Assembly (NCBI RefSeq): GCF_902859895.1 | Contig: NZ_CADIKM010000023.1 | Coordinates: 17,332-81,331 of the forward strand | Length of the DNA: 64,000 bases | From: Pararobbsia alpina | GTDB lineage: Bacteria > Pseudomonadota > Gammaproteobacteria > Burkholderiales > Burkholderiaceae | Reading direction: 5' to 3' | Shown: in pieces, positions 1 through 9,169 of the stretch | Position numbering within the stretch: the first letter of the stretch is position 1 | Layout: every line of letters starts with the position of its first letter | Translations under genes and position numbers: made by a program | Notes under the pieces: model-generated | Told to the model about the DNA's origin: nothing | Database searches by the model: none | Seen by the model: only the letters and a program-made list of their open reading frames with translations

Positions 1-146
1 TCACCGTTTCACTGAAGCGCTTGCGCCACGCGTAGATCGACGCCTCGCTCACCCCGTTGCGCTTGGCCACTTCGGCAATCGAATTCCTGTCCGCCTCGCG
101 CAAGATCCGCACGATTTTCCTCGTCACTGTATCGGCTCGTCTTCAC
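1..146 (-). pseudogene. IS3-family transposase OrfA, 5' fragment with frameshift
   Basis: Read leftward from a GTG at 146, the reverse strand encodes a start like KTSRYSDEE and, one frame over, IVRILREADRNSIAEVAKRN followed by GVSEASIYAWRKRF. This is the helix-turn-helix head typical of IS3-family OrfA. The two frames join at a run of four T (115-118, four A on the coding strand) where three would keep the frame, so a single inserted base probably broke the gene. The remainder lies beyond the left edge of the window. The fragment marks a mobile-element boundary beside the catabolic operon. Confidence 0.7.
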
Positions 147-357
147 GACGCCCTCCGAGCCCGGATGCGCCCCTATCTCCAGCTCATCGTGGTCCGCAAT
201 TCCTGGTGCAAGCTCACCCGGTCGAGTCTCATGAGTGTCCAGATCAATGCATTTGCCAGAAAGGATTTCTCCGTTTTCCCGGTCGAATCAGTGTTAACCC
301 GCAACCATGTGTTGACGATCAAAATATCCGATATAGTTATCGACATGATATGTGATG

Positions 358-369
358 TATGACGTCATA
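358..369. promoter_or_regulatory. Perfect 12-bp palindrome upstream of the GntR gene, candidate operator
   Basis: TATGACGTCATA is a perfect dyad about 78 bp before the GntR start. A second inverted pair surrounds it: CGATATA at 329-335 and TATATCG at 370-376. The stretch from about 300 to 376 is conspicuously AT-rich for this genome. FCD-type GntR regulators commonly bind short dyads in their own promoters, so autoregulation of the operon is a reasonable inference. No clear -35/-10 pair was assigned. Confidence 0.45.
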
Positions 370-446
370 TATATCGTAGGCGCCCGTGGAGTGGCAGTGG
401 AAGGCATGGGCCACGGGTCTGACCAAGGAGAACTTCGAGGTTGACC

Positions 447-1133
447 ATGAGTGAATCGACGAATACCGGTACTTCTCCTTCGCTAACTGCGGACTTTGTC
501 CAAAGTCTGAGGATGGAAATTCTTGCAGGTACCCGAACGCCTGGCGAGCGGGTACCGCTTGAAGGGTTGCGGCAGGCTTACGGCATCAGCCTGAGCCCTA
601 TCCGGGAGGGCCTCTCAAGGCTTGTCGCTGAAGGGCTGCTGATCCCGGTTGGGCAGCGCGGATATCGGGTGGCTCCAGTCTCACTGGAAGAGTTCATCGA
701 TATCAAGACGCTTCGTGTTGATCTGGAGCTTAAGGCGCTGCGCGAATCGATTCGCCATGGCGACGAAAGCTGGGATCTCAGCCTGATGGCTGCATTGCAG
801 CGTCTAAGAAATTTTGAGCAGAAGCGATGGTTGGCTGACGAAGTGGATGCGTGGGAAGAGCGCCATCACGCGTTTCACTCGACGTTGATTGGCGCCTGCC
901 AGTCGCCGATTCTGATTCAATTTTGCAAGACGTTGCACGACATGGGCGACCGCTATCGCCGTGTGTTTTTAAAGGCGCACGAACCTGATCGAGATGTCAC
1001 GCAGGAGCATCTGGCGATGTACCAGGCGGCTGTGGATCGCAACGCCGACGTGGCCTGCGACATTCTGCGCAATCACATCGAACGTACCGGAATGAATGTG
1101 CTTGCCGTGATGCGCGAGCGTGCAGACCGTTGA
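447..1133 (+). CDS. GntR-family transcriptional regulator (FadR/FCD subfamily)
   Basis: A 228-residue regulator with an N-terminal winged helix (about residues 15-80; motif LSPIREGLSRL is the recognition-helix region) and an all-helical FCD ligand domain (about 90-220) with the expected H-x3-H arrangement in ERHHAFHSTL. The ATG at 447 is preferred over an upstream TTG at 441 because CGAGG lies 6 nt before it. It is the first gene of a rightward catabolic operon, with only 16 bp to the dioxygenase gene, so it probably represses the operon until a pathway metabolite binds. The effector is unknown. Confidence 0.85.
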   Translation: MSESTNTGTSPSLTADFVQSLRMEILAGTRTPGERVPLEGLRQAYGISLSPIREGLSRLVAEGLLIPVGQRGYRVAPVSLEEFIDIKTLRVDLELKALRESIRHGDESWDLSLMAALQRLRNFEQKRWLADEVDAWEERHHAFHSTLIGACQSPILIQFCKTLHDMGDRYRRVFLKAHEPDRDVTQEHLAMYQAAVDRNADVACDILRNHIERTGMNVLAVMRERADR

Positions 1134-1149
1134 TCTCAAGGGGCAGCAG

Positions 1150-2121
1150 ATGATCAAGACGCTTAGTTATGTCGTGGTAACAACGCCAAATCTGGCGCAG
1201 TGGTGCGAACTGGCGATCAACCTCGTCGGTTTGCATGCGGACGTAATCAGTGAGGATCAGGTAGTGCGCTTGCGCATGGACGAAAAGGTCCAGAGGCTAC
1301 TGCTGCAATCAACCACGGGGCCGTCGGCGCTGACGATGGGCTTCGAGGTAGACGATGCCGCAGCATTGGCCCGAGTCGCACAGGACCTGACGGGTGCGGG
1401 TTATTCCGTGGTGCCAGGCGTCGAGGAAGAAATCACGAAACGCGGCGTGACCGATATGTTTCATTTCATCGATGCAGATGGCAGTCGCGTCGAGGTCGCA
1501 TACGGGCTGAAAGACGCTGCCAGTGCATTGCGGCCAGGCCGGCCAATCGGCGGCTTTCGCACGGGCGAACTCGGCATGGGCCATGTCGCCCTGAAGGCAG
1601 GGAACTTTCCCGCAATGTCTGCCCTTTTCAAGGACGTGCTGCATTTCAGTATGAGCGACTTCGCTCGCGAACCGTTTCCGGTCGAATTCTTCCATGTGAA
1701 CCCGCGCCATCACACAGTGGGTCTGGCCGATACCGGAACAGGCGCCGGCATATACCACCTGATGCTCGAATACAACGATTGGGACGATGTCGGCCGTGCG
1801 CTTGACATGGCGCTCGAACACCCGGAATCGATTGGCGTTTCTCTAGGCCGGCATAGTAACGACCACATCACGTCCTTTTACGTGCGAACACCCGATGGCT
1901 GGCTGCTGGAACTCGGTTGGGGCGCACGATTGATTGATGGAGCGTGGCAGGTGGAGGAGTTGCCGGGCCTCAGTCTCTGGGGGCACGAGCGAACATGGTT
2001 ACCGCCCGAGAAACGCGAGAAGGCGCGTCAGCAACTTAACGCATTGGCGGCACGTGGTGTTCGTGCACCGATGGCGCCTCTCGCGCAAGGTTCTGCGCCA
2101 CTTTCCAAAAAAATTCGATGA
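1150..2121 (+). CDS. Type I (VOC) extradiol ring-cleavage dioxygenase
   Basis: A 323-residue two-domain glyoxalase-fold (VOC) enzyme of the BphC / catechol 2,3-dioxygenase class. Such enzymes cleave a catechol next to the hydroxyls using Fe(II). The expected metal ligands are visible: His145 (LGMGHVAL), His203 (YHLMLE) and Glu254 (WLLELGW). Length and spacing match family members of about 290-330 residues. The ATG at 1150 follows AAGGGG by 6 nt; an earlier GTG at 1120 would overlap the regulator. The next gene, a C-C hydrolase, overlaps its stop. The family does not fix the substrate; a substituted catechol carrying an acid side chain is inferred from the AAHS transporter downstream. Confidence 0.85.
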   Translation: MIKTLSYVVVTTPNLAQWCELAINLVGLHADVISEDQVVRLRMDEKVQRLLLQSTTGPSALTMGFEVDDAAALARVAQDLTGAGYSVVPGVEEEITKRGVTDMFHFIDADGSRVEVAYGLKDAASALRPGRPIGGFRTGELGMGHVALKAGNFPAMSALFKDVLHFSMSDFAREPFPVEFFHVNPRHHTVGLADTGTGAGIYHLMLEYNDWDDVGRALDMALEHPESIGVSLGRHSNDHITSFYVRTPDGWLLELGWGARLIDGAWQVEELPGLSLWGHERTWLPPEKREKARQQLNALAARGVRAPMAPLAQGSAPLSKKIR

Positions 2122-2981
2122 TGAACTCGATACTCCACACACCACAGTCTGCGAAATCCATGCCGCCTGAGATCGGCAAAAGCATTCAGCTTGGGGAAAG
2201 CCTGGTCAATTACCACGATCTCGGTGAAGGCAGCCCAATCTTGTTGATTCATGGGTCAGGCCCAGGCGTGACCGCCTGGGCGAACTGGCGAGGCATCATT
2301 CCAACGCTCGCACAACGTGCACGTGTCATTGCACCCGACATGCTGGGTTTTGGGTACAGCAGTTGCCCTGTCGACACGAAACTGGATCTGGATGCGTGGG
2401 TTGCCCAGTTGCTGAATTTACTGGATGCGCTGGATGTCGGCTCCGTATCGGTGGTCGGTAACTCCTTTGGCGGTGCCGTTGCACTGGCACTGGCCCATCG
2501 TCACCCGGCCCGTGTGAAGCGTCTGGTACTCATGGGCGCCGTCGGTCTTTCATTTCCGATCAGTGACGGGCTGAACAAGGTGTGGGGCTATCAGCCGTCC
2601 ATTCCTGCAATGGCCGAGCTGATGAAGCTGTTCGCATACGATCACAGCATTATCAATGATGACCTCATTGCGATGCGCTATGCGGCGAGTATTCGCGACG
2701 ATGTCCAGACCCGCTTTGCCCAGTTGTTTCCGGAACCACGCCAGAAGGGCGTCGAGATGCTCGCGCAGGATGAGTCTGCGCTTCGGGCGCTGCCGCACCA
2801 GACACTTCTCATTCACGGACGTGACGATCAGGTGATCCCGCTCGAAGTGTCCGAGCGCATGCTGCGCCTGATTCCGCGTGCTGATTTGCATGTTTTTGGT
2901 GAGTGCGGCCACTGGGTACAAATCGAACGTCAGGCGGCCTTTACACGCGTGGTGTCCGAGTTCCTGTGCGCCGACTTGTGA
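2118..2981 (+). CDS. Alpha/beta-hydrolase for meta-cleavage products (MhpC/BphD-like)
   Basis: A 287-residue alpha/beta-hydrolase of the carbon-carbon bond hydrolase group, which splits the ring-fission product into 2-hydroxypenta-2,4-dienoate and an acid. The oxyanion segment HGSGPGVTAWANWR (from residue 45) is characteristic of MhpC/BphD/XylF. The triad is Ser116 in GNSFGG, Asp237 in HGRDDQ and His265 in ECGHW. The start overlaps the dioxygenase stop (ATGATGA), implying translational coupling. Placement between an extradiol dioxygenase and mhpDFE genes strongly supports the role. The exact acyl leaving group is not determinable here. Confidence 0.87.
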   Translation: MMNSILHTPQSAKSMPPEIGKSIQLGESLVNYHDLGEGSPILLIHGSGPGVTAWANWRGIIPTLAQRARVIAPDMLGFGYSSCPVDTKLDLDAWVAQLLNLLDALDVGSVSVVGNSFGGAVALALAHRHPARVKRLVLMGAVGLSFPISDGLNKVWGYQPSIPAMAELMKLFAYDHSIINDDLIAMRYAASIRDDVQTRFAQLFPEPRQKGVEMLAQDESALRALPHQTLLIHGRDDQVIPLEVSERMLRLIPRADLHVFGECGHWVQIERQAAFTRVVSEFLCADL

Positions 2982-2998
2982 AAGCTGAGGAGATGAGA

Positions 2999-3442
2999 TT
3001 GAACAAGGCAGATATCCGTGGACGGTGGGAAATTGTTTCCTGGACTCAGGAGTACGACGACGGGCGTGTCGTTTATCCGATGGGACAGCATTTGCAGGGC
3101 TTCATCGACTACGGCCCACATGGCATGTTTCTCGTCATTGAAAGGGCTCAGCGTGGACGCTTCGCGTCTGGAGGGCAATGGTCCGCCTCCGATGCCGAGA
3201 AGGCCGCTGCCTACAACAGTTATATGAGCTATGCCGGCGGCTATGAAATCGAGGGCGATACGATCATTCATCACGTCAGGCACAGTCTGTTCCCAGACTG
3301 GGAAGGCGGGGTGCAAAGACGACTAGGAAGCCTAAAGGATGGTTTATTGCGTCTGAGCGCCAGACTGGAAGAGGGAACCGAACAGGCTCGCAGTGCAAAT
3401 CTGACGTGGCGTCGAGCCGGAGATGACCAAAGTGTCAAATGA
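2999..3442 (+). CDS. Lipocalin-like domain protein within the meta-cleavage operon
   Basis: About 147 residues resembling the bacterial lipocalin-like family (Lipocalin_5): GRWEIVSW near the N-terminus, then a glycine/aromatic strand pattern (YPMGQHLQGFIDYGPHGMF). No catalytic motif is evident. GAGGAG at 2987-2992 abuts an ATG at 2993 but sits 6 nt before an in-frame TTG at 2999, so TTG is the likelier start. The gene overlaps the hydratase by 20 nt, so it belongs to the operon. Roles such as binding a hydrophobic intermediate are speculative. Confidence 0.7.
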   Translation: MNKADIRGRWEIVSWTQEYDDGRVVYPMGQHLQGFIDYGPHGMFLVIERAQRGRFASGGQWSASDAEKAAAYNSYMSYAGGYEIEGDTIIHHVRHSLFPDWEGGVQRRLGSLKDGLLRLSARLEEGTEQARSANLTWRRAGDDQSVK

Positions 3443-4244
3443 TGCAAGGCTCTCAAAGCTCCGGGACATGGCAGAGAACCTGCGCATGGCCTATACCAAC
3501 GCGGTGCCCGTTGAGCCCCTGCGCGGGAGGCTTGAAGGACTGAGCACCGACGACGCATACGCAATACAGGAGTACAACACCGCGCATTGGCTCGCCAACG
3601 GAAGGCGGCTAGTCGGGAGGAAGATCGGTCTGACCTCACGAGCCGTACAACAGCAGCTCGGTGTCGACCAGCCTGATTTTGGCATGCTGTTCGCCGACAT
3701 GGCGATGCCGGAAGGCGAAGATATTCCGGCTGGGCGACTGCTGCAGCCAAGAATCGAAGCCGAAATCGCGTTGATCCTGAAGCGCGATCTGGTGTTCGAG
3801 CGCCATACGTACGCCGACCTGCTGCAAGCGGTGGATTGTTGCCTGCCCGCTCTGGAGATTGTCGATAGCCGCATTGCCAATTGGGATATCCGACTGGCCG
3901 ATACCATTGCCGATAACGCGTCGAGCGGTCTGTTCGTCCTCGGCACGCGGCCCGTGCTTTTACGAGACATCGATTTGACCGCCTGCTCCACACGAATGTC
4001 GCGTTCAGGGGAGACGGTATCCGAGGGCAACGGTCGCGCATGTCTTGGCAATCCGTTGAACGCCTGCCTCTGGCTGGCCGACACGATGAGCCGGTATGGG
4101 CGTCCTTTGCAGGCGGGCGATATTGTACTCACTGGCGCGTTGGGCCCGATGGTGCCGGTCGTTGCTGGCGATCGCTTTGAGGCGAGCATCGATGGCCTCG
4201 GCAGTGTTTCGGTCGGTTTCGGCAAGCAAAAGGAAATTCGATGA
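3423..4244 (+). CDS. mhpD: 2-hydroxypenta-2,4-dienoate hydratase (2-oxopent-4-enoate hydratase)
   Basis: A 273-residue member of the MhpD/DmpE fumarylacetoacetate-hydrolase-like hydratase family. It adds water to 2-hydroxypenta-2,4-dienoate to give 4-hydroxy-2-oxovalerate. The conserved acidic metal-binding signature is visible as [11 protein letters not shown] (about residues 108-120), with GRKIGLTS and DFGMLFADM segments typical of the family. It starts inside the 3' end of the lipocalin-like gene and its stop overlaps the next ATG, so translation is coupled. Pathway position is fixed by the flanking hydrolase and the MhpF/MhpE genes. Confidence 0.88.
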   Translation: MTKVSNDARLSKLRDMAENLRMAYTNAVPVEPLRGRLEGLSTDDAYAIQEYNTAHWLANGRRLVGRKIGLTSRAVQQQLGVDQPDFGMLFADMAMPEGEDIPAGRLLQPRIEAEIALILKRDLVFERHTYADLLQAVDCCLPALEIVDSRIANWDIRLADTIADNASSGLFVLGTRPVLLRDIDLTACSTRMSRSGETVSEGNGRACLGNPLNACLWLADTMSRYGRPLQAGDIVLTGALGPMVPVVAGDRFEASIDGLGSVSVGFGKQKEIR

Positions 4245-5185
4245 AGACAATCAAAGCGGCGATCATCGGGTCGGGAAACATCGGTACTGACCTGATGATC
4301 AAGATCCTGCGGCATGGCAAACGCCTGGAAATCGTGGCGATGGTCGGCATCGATCCCGCCTCCGATGGTCTGGCGCGCGCAGCGCGCTTGGGTGTTGCCA
4401 CCACTTCGGACGGCGTGGAGGGATTGCTGCGTTTGCCCCAATTCGACGATATTGAAGTCGTGTTCGATGCGACCTCCGCCGGTGCGCATGTGCAAAATGA
4501 CGCCCGACTGCGAGAGGCGAAGCCGGGGATACGGATGATTGACCTGACGCCCGCAGCGATCGGCCCGTATGTGATTCCCGCAATCAATCTTGACGCCGAG
4601 CTCGACGCGTCAAATCTCAACATGGTCACCTGCGGCGGGCAAGCCACTATCCCGATGGTTGCGGCCGTGTCACGCGTCGCAAAGGTGCACTACGCGGAAA
4701 TCGTCGCATCGATCTCGAGCAAGTCGGCGGGCCCGGGTACGCGAGCGAACATCGACGAGTTCACCGAGACGACGCGCAATGCGATCGAAAGCCTCGGCGG
4801 CGCGACACGCGGGAAGGCGATCATCGTCCTGAATCCGGCCGAACCCCCTCTCATCATGCGCGACACGGTCTTCGTGCTGTCGCAGATGGCGGACCGAACG
4901 GCGATATCGGATAGCATCGAACGGATGGTCGCAGACGTGCAGACGTACGTGCCAGGCTATCGGTTAAAGCAAAAGGTGCAGTTCGACGTTGTCGAACCGG
5001 GCGAACCGTTGAACGTACCCGGCCTGGGCCCGAAGCACGGCCTTAAGACGTCGATCTTCCTCGAAGTCGAAGGGGCTGCACACTATCTGCCTGCCTACGC
5101 GGGCAATCTGGATATCATGACCTCGGCCGCGCTCGCCTGTGCCGAACGTATCGCTGAGACGCGGCTTGCGCCGCTTGTTGCCTGA
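4241..5185 (+). CDS. mhpF: Acetaldehyde dehydrogenase (acylating)
   Basis: A 314-residue enzyme that converts acetaldehyde, NAD+ and CoA to acetyl-CoA. It has the nucleotide-binding motif [15 protein letters not shown] (from residue 9), the catalytic Cys131 in MVTCGGQAT and the [16 protein letters not shown] stretch, all diagnostic of MhpF/DmpF/BphJ. Length matches the family (about 310). The start overlaps the mhpD stop by 4 nt. In known systems this enzyme forms a channelling complex with the aldolase encoded next, 8 bp downstream. Confidence 0.93.
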   Translation: MKTIKAAIIGSGNIGTDLMIKILRHGKRLEIVAMVGIDPASDGLARAARLGVATTSDGVEGLLRLPQFDDIEVVFDATSAGAHVQNDARLREAKPGIRMIDLTPAAIGPYVIPAINLDAELDASNLNMVTCGGQATIPMVAAVSRVAKVHYAEIVASISSKSAGPGTRANIDEFTETTRNAIESLGGATRGKAIIVLNPAEPPLIMRDTVFVLSQMADRTAISDSIERMVADVQTYVPGYRLKQKVQFDVVEPGEPLNVPGLGPKHGLKTSIFLEVEGAAHYLPAYAGNLDIMTSAALACAERIAETRLAPLVA

Positions 5186-5193
5186 GGCCGCAG

Positions 5194-6237
5194 ATGAACA
5201 ACCGCAAACTCTATATTTCGGACGTGACGTTGCGAGATGGCAGCCACGCGATTCGCCATCAATACACTATCCCGAACGTCAAGGCAATCGCTCAGGCGCT
5301 CGATGACGCACGGGTGGACTCGATCGAAGTTGCCCATGGTGACGGTCTGTCGGGATCGAGCTTCAACTACGGCTTCGGTGCGCACAGCGATGTGGAATGG
5401 ATTGCTGCAGTAGCGGAAACGGTCAGGCATGCCCGCGTGGCGACACTGCTGTTGCCGGGCGTCGGCACCGTGCACGACCTGCGCAATGCCTACGACGCGG
5501 GCGCTCGCGTGGTACGTGTGGCCACACACTGCACCGAGGCCGACGTTTCGAAGCAGCATATCGAATATGCCCGTGAACTCGGCATGGATACCGTTGGCTT
5601 CCTGATGATGAGCCATATGACGCCACCCCAGGCGCTCGCCCAGCAGGCGAAGCTGATGGAGAGCTACGGCGCGACCTGCGTGTATGTCGTGGATTCGGGC
5701 GGTGCGCTGTCAATGGACGGCGTGCGCGAGCGTTTTCGTGCCTTCAAGGACGTGTTGAAGGCCGATACCCAGACGGGCATGCATGCGCATCACAACCTGT
5801 CGCTGGGCGTGGCGAATTCGATCGTGGCTGTGGAAGAGGGCTGCGACCGCATTGATGCGAGTCTCGCCGGCATGGGCGCGGGTGCGGGGAACGCACCGCT
5901 GGAGGTCTTCATCGCGGCGGCCGACCGGCTCGGCTGGAATCACGGCTGTGATGTGTACGGTCTGCTCGATGCCGCCGACGACATCGTGCGTCCGTTGCAG
6001 GACCGGCCGGTGCGCGTCGACCGCGAAACGCTCGCGCTCGGTTACGCCGGTGTTTACTCCAGCTTCCTGCGCCATGCGGAAGCGGCTGCCGCGAAGTATG
6101 GGCTGAAGACAATCGACATTCTCGTTGAACTCGGACGCCGCCGGATGGTTGGCGGACAGGAGGACATGATCGTGGATGTCGCGCTGGATCTGCTAGACGC
6201 ACGCAAGGACAGCGGGGTAGAGGCTGTCACACGCTGA
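5194..6237 (+). CDS. mhpE: 4-hydroxy-2-oxovalerate aldolase
   Basis: A 347-residue DmpG/MhpE-type class II aldolase that splits 4-hydroxy-2-oxovalerate into pyruvate and acetaldehyde. Visible landmarks are DVTLRDGSH at the N-terminus (Arg14, metal ligand Asp15) and MHAHHN (His197 and His199 as metal ligands) in a TIM-barrel, then the C-terminal communication domain that docks MhpF. It lies 8 bp after mhpF and completes the lower meta-pathway. Length equals the family norm. Confidence 0.93.
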   Translation: MNNRKLYISDVTLRDGSHAIRHQYTIPNVKAIAQALDDARVDSIEVAHGDGLSGSSFNYGFGAHSDVEWIAAVAETVRHARVATLLLPGVGTVHDLRNAYDAGARVVRVATHCTEADVSKQHIEYARELGMDTVGFLMMSHMTPPQALAQQAKLMESYGATCVYVVDSGGALSMDGVRERFRAFKDVLKADTQTGMHAHHNLSLGVANSIVAVEEGCDRIDASLAGMGAGAGNAPLEVFIAAADRLGWNHGCDVYGLLDAADDIVRPLQDRPVRVDRETLALGYAGVYSSFLRHAEAAAAKYGLKTIDILVELGRRRMVGGQEDMIVDVALDLLDARKDSGVEAVTR

Positions 6238-6542
6238 ATGGCGTGTGCACGGCGCGAATTCAGAAGCAGCCGCGGCCTGGGAGTGAACGTGACGCGTCAT
6301 CGTTTGGCGCATGAAGGACACGGCGGACAAGCACGCGCGCGGGGAGACTCGGTGGTTCCTGACGTGTTAATTGCGCCAAGCTCGCGCGAGGATGACCGGG
6401 TGGCGGTGGCGCTGACTTTCAGAGCTTGGCTTGAGTGAGCTCAAGGCAGCTGCGTCTGGTGTATGCAATTGCGTTCGGATGGACGGCTTTCAAGATAATT
6501 GCCATCACATTTCAATAAATTAGAGCTACTGAGGAGACAAAG
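6238..6542. other. 305-bp stretch between mhpE and the transporter, no convincing gene
   Basis: A 66-codon frame begins with an ATG touching the mhpE stop, but its arginine-rich product has no recognisable domain and no ribosome site of its own. The last 90 bp turn AT-rich and end in GAGGAG 7 nt before the transporter ATG. A separate promoter for the transporter is possible, but no canonical -35/-10 pair was identified. Confidence 0.4.
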
Positions 6543-7892
6543 ATGGCACTTGTTGTAGATGTTGGTGATCTGATCGATACCCGCCCCTTAGGGCGTTACC
6601 GCCTCCTGGTTCTCATGCTCTGTGCGATATGCCTCGTTATGGACGGCTTCGACGTTCAGGCAATCGGCTATGTCGCACCCGCTGTCATTCACGAGTGGGG
6701 GATTGCGAAGGAAGTGCTGTCGCCGGTGTTTGGCGCGGGGCTCTTCGGTATGCTGATCGGCTCGCTCATACTCAGCGCGGCCGGAGACAAGGTTGGGCGC
6801 CGTCCCGTTCTTATTGGAGCAATGCTCTTCTTTTCCGTATGCATGTTTGCTACCGGGTTTGTCCATGACATCCCCGAGTTCATCGCATTGCGCTTTGCGG
6901 CTGGTTTGGGCCTCGGCGGCATCATGCCAAACGTGACGGCACTGATCGGTGAATTCAGTCCAAAACGAATTCGCATGACGTCGATCATGACGGTTTCCGT
7001 CGGCTATATCGTCGGCGGAGTGGTCGGTGGATTCATTGCCGCTGCGCTGATGCCTGTTTTCGGTTGGCAATCGGTCTTTTTCTTTGGCGGCGTGATTTCG
7101 CTGGTCGTGGCCGTACTCCTGTGGGTGTCGTTGCCGGAGTCGGTACAGTTTCTTCTACTTCGGAAGAATGACGAGGAGCGGGTACGCCGGCTTCTTGCAC
7201 GTATCGTCGGGAGCGCCGAGGTGATATCAGCGTCGGCACGCCTCATTTTCAATGAGCAGAAATCGCAAGGCGCGCCGTTTATCGAAATATTCAAGGATGG
7301 CCGGGCAAGTATCACTATTCTTCTATGGATCATTAATTTCACGAACCTGCTCGATATGTATTTCCTTTCGAACTGGTTGCCGACAGTTATGCACGAAGCG
7401 GGGCATTCAGTGGAGACGGCAGCGTTGGCCGGATCGGCCTTGTGGGGCGGTGGACTGGTTGGCACGCTGGCCTTGGGAAGAGTGACGGACCGCTTTGGCG
7501 TGTTGCCCGTACTGGCTTCGGCCTTTCTCATCGGAGTTGCTGCGACTGCGGCGATTGGCAATCCACTGGTGATGACGTCCCTTGGAGCAGTATTTCTGGC
7601 CATTTTTCTCAGTGGCTTTGCCATTATCGGCGGCCATCCAGGTATCAATGCGTGGTCCGCAACCTACTATCCAACGGATTTGCGCTCGACTGGCATCGGA
7701 TGGAGTCTTGGCGTGGGTCGAATCGGCTCCGTCATCGGACCCGTGGTGGGCGGCGCGCTAATGCATCTTCAATGGACATCGTCATCGTTGTTTATGGTGG
7801 CTGCGATGTTTGTCTGTGTCACCCTGGCCGGGATCGTTGCGATTCATTTCGTGGATCGGCCAATGACCGGCCGAACGGCCGATGCATTGTAG
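6543..7892 (+). CDS. MFS transporter, aromatic acid:H+ symporter (AAHS) type
   Basis: A 449-residue inner-membrane carrier with 12 predicted membrane segments. The first loop has DGFDVQAIGYVAPA in helix 1, a signature of AAHS carriers such as PcaK/BenK/MhpT, and the MFS motif GDKVGRRPVL between helices 2 and 3. It sits inside the meta-cleavage region, so uptake of the aromatic acid that feeds the two ring-cleavage enzymes is a sound inference. GAGGAG precedes the ATG by 7 nt. The substrate is not deducible from sequence alone. Confidence 0.85.
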   Translation: MALVVDVGDLIDTRPLGRYRLLVLMLCAICLVMDGFDVQAIGYVAPAVIHEWGIAKEVLSPVFGAGLFGMLIGSLILSAAGDKVGRRPVLIGAMLFFSVCMFATGFVHDIPEFIALRFAAGLGLGGIMPNVTALIGEFSPKRIRMTSIMTVSVGYIVGGVVGGFIAAALMPVFGWQSVFFFGGVISLVVAVLLWVSLPESVQFLLLRKNDEERVRRLLARIVGSAEVISASARLIFNEQKSQGAPFIEIFKDGRASITILLWIINFTNLLDMYFLSNWLPTVMHEAGHSVETAALAGSALWGGGLVGTLALGRVTDRFGVLPVLASAFLIGVAATAAIGNPLVMTSLGAVFLAIFLSGFAIIGGHPGINAWSATYYPTDLRSTGIGWSLGVGRIGSVIGPVVGGALMHLQWTSSSLFMVAAMFVCVTLAGIVAIHFVDRPMTGRTADAL

Positions 7893-7906
7893 TACCGCAT
7901 AGGTAG

Positions 7907-7929
7907 GCCGATCCGTCGGTCGCTTTTTT
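7907..7929 (+). terminator. Weak hairpin plus T6 after the transporter
   Basis: GCCGA and TCGGT flank a TCCG loop, and CGC then TTTTTT (7924-7929) follow. The stem is only 5 bp including one G-U pair, so termination may be partial and could set lower expression of the LigAB module downstream. Confidence 0.35.
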
Positions 7930-8017
7930 CTGAAACCAGGTGAGCTGGCCGTTACGGAAATCGATGATATCGGCCGATTGGCGAGCACCATCCTCCAGGA
8001 GCCCCGGAGACACCGCG

Positions 8018-8344
8018 ATGAGCCTTTATCAATTGCAGAAAGTCTTCTATGAGATCAACCGCGACGCGGCCACTCGGCAGCGTGCCAAAGACGATCTGCC
8101 CGCGCTAGCGAAAGAGTACGAGTTGACGGACGAGGAACAACGCGCCTTGCTAACACAGGACATTGGCCTGCTCTACGTGCTTGGCGTGAACGGGCAGTTG
8201 CTGATGCATTTCGCAGCGCTTTGCGGTATCGCCTGGAGCGATTACCTGCAGAAAATGCGGGACGGTGTCGGTATCTACGGACCCGTGCGTGAAGGCGTCT
8301 ATGCAATGACAACCCGAATGGATGAAAAGGTGGCCGGACTATGA
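8018..8344 (+). CDS. LigA-like small subunit of a class III extradiol dioxygenase
   Basis: A 108-residue helical protein of the LigA family (alpha chain of protocatechuate 4,5-dioxygenase type). Family-like features are the N-terminal MSLYQLQKVFYEINRD, a middle YELTDEEQRALL and the GLLYVLGVNGQLLMHFA helix that caps the active site. The ATG at 8018 follows CGGAGA by 7 nt. Its stop overlaps the start of the LigB-like gene (ATGA), the usual alpha-beta arrangement, so the two chains are made together. Confidence 0.82.
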   Translation: MSLYQLQKVFYEINRDAATRQRAKDDLPALAKEYELTDEEQRALLTQDIGLLYVLGVNGQLLMHFAALCGIAWSDYLQKMRDGVGIYGPVREGVYAMTTRMDEKVAGL

Positions 8345-9159
8345 GTCTTGTTCTCGCAGGGGTGTGCAGTCATTCGCCAGGAATCACAGGTCGTGCAGAA
8401 CTGGCAGATCCGGCATTACGCGATCCCTTCTACGCAAGTTACGCACGGATGCGTGAAGCGCTCGAGGCAACGCAGCCGGACGCGGTGATTGTGATTGCAG
8501 CGGAGCATTTCGGAAACTTCTTCATGAACAACATGCCGGCCTTTGCGTTGGGCATGGCAGATAGCTACGAAGGCCCAATCGAGGACGAAACGTTCCTGAA
8601 GATCCGTCGGCGGCGTGTGCCGGGCAACGCTGATCTGTCGCGCAGGCTGATCAAAGGGGTGATGAACGAAGTCGATGTCGCGTATTGCGAAGAATGGAAG
8701 TTCGATCACGGAATCGCAGTGCCGCTGCACTTCCTGACGCCGCGCGACGATCTGATTATTGTTCCCGCGAACATCAACTGCCAAGGGCCTCCGCTCACGC
8801 CAATCAGTCGCGCATGGGCGTTCGGAGAGGCCATACGCCGTGCCGCAGACGCAATGCCTGAGCGTATTGCAATCGTCGGTACCGGAGGCATTTCGCATTG
8901 GCCAGCCACGCCGGATTCGGGAAGGATCAACGAAGCATGGGATCGCGATTTTCTTCATCGCTGGACGCGCAACGACAGGCAGGCGCTGCTCTCCTATACG
9001 GATGACGATGTCTACCGGGAAGGGGGGCAAGGCGCCTTCGAGATCCGCACGCTGATCGCGGTCGCGGCAGCGGCAGGGGGCAAAGGCGAAGTGCTGTTCT
9101 ACAAGCCCATTCCGATATTTGCTACAGGTTGCTTTACGGCGACCATGAACATTGTTTAA
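8341..9159 (+). CDS. LigB-like catalytic subunit of a class III extradiol dioxygenase
   Basis: A 272-residue LigB-fold catalytic subunit. The expected Fe(II) ligands are His11 (VCSHSPG), His56 (AAEHFGNFF) and Glu234 (AFEIRTL). Active-site histidines are His123 (FDHG) and His186 (GISHWP). The protein resembles both protocatechuate 4,5-dioxygenase beta chains and MhpB. It is the second, structurally unrelated ring-cleavage dioxygenase in this catabolic block; the VOC enzyme lies 6 kb upstream. Together with the tautomerase gene that follows, it may act on a different catechol, or on the product of the first branch. Substrate unknown. Confidence 0.85.
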   Translation: MSLVLAGVCSHSPGITGRAELADPALRDPFYASYARMREALEATQPDAVIVIAAEHFGNFFMNNMPAFALGMADSYEGPIEDETFLKIRRRRVPGNADLSRRLIKGVMNEVDVAYCEEWKFDHGIAVPLHFLTPRDDLIIVPANINCQGPPLTPISRAWAFGEAIRRAADAMPERIAIVGTGGISHWPATPDSGRINEAWDRDFLHRWTRNDRQALLSYTDDDVYREGGQGAFEIRTLIAVAAAAGGKGEVLFYKPIPIFATGCFTATMNIV

Positions 9160-9169
9160 GGAGGTACAC

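Noticed and set aside
6238..6438. 66-codon frame immediately after mhpE
   Set aside because: Starts at the mhpE stop but has no ribosome site, domain or plausible composition.
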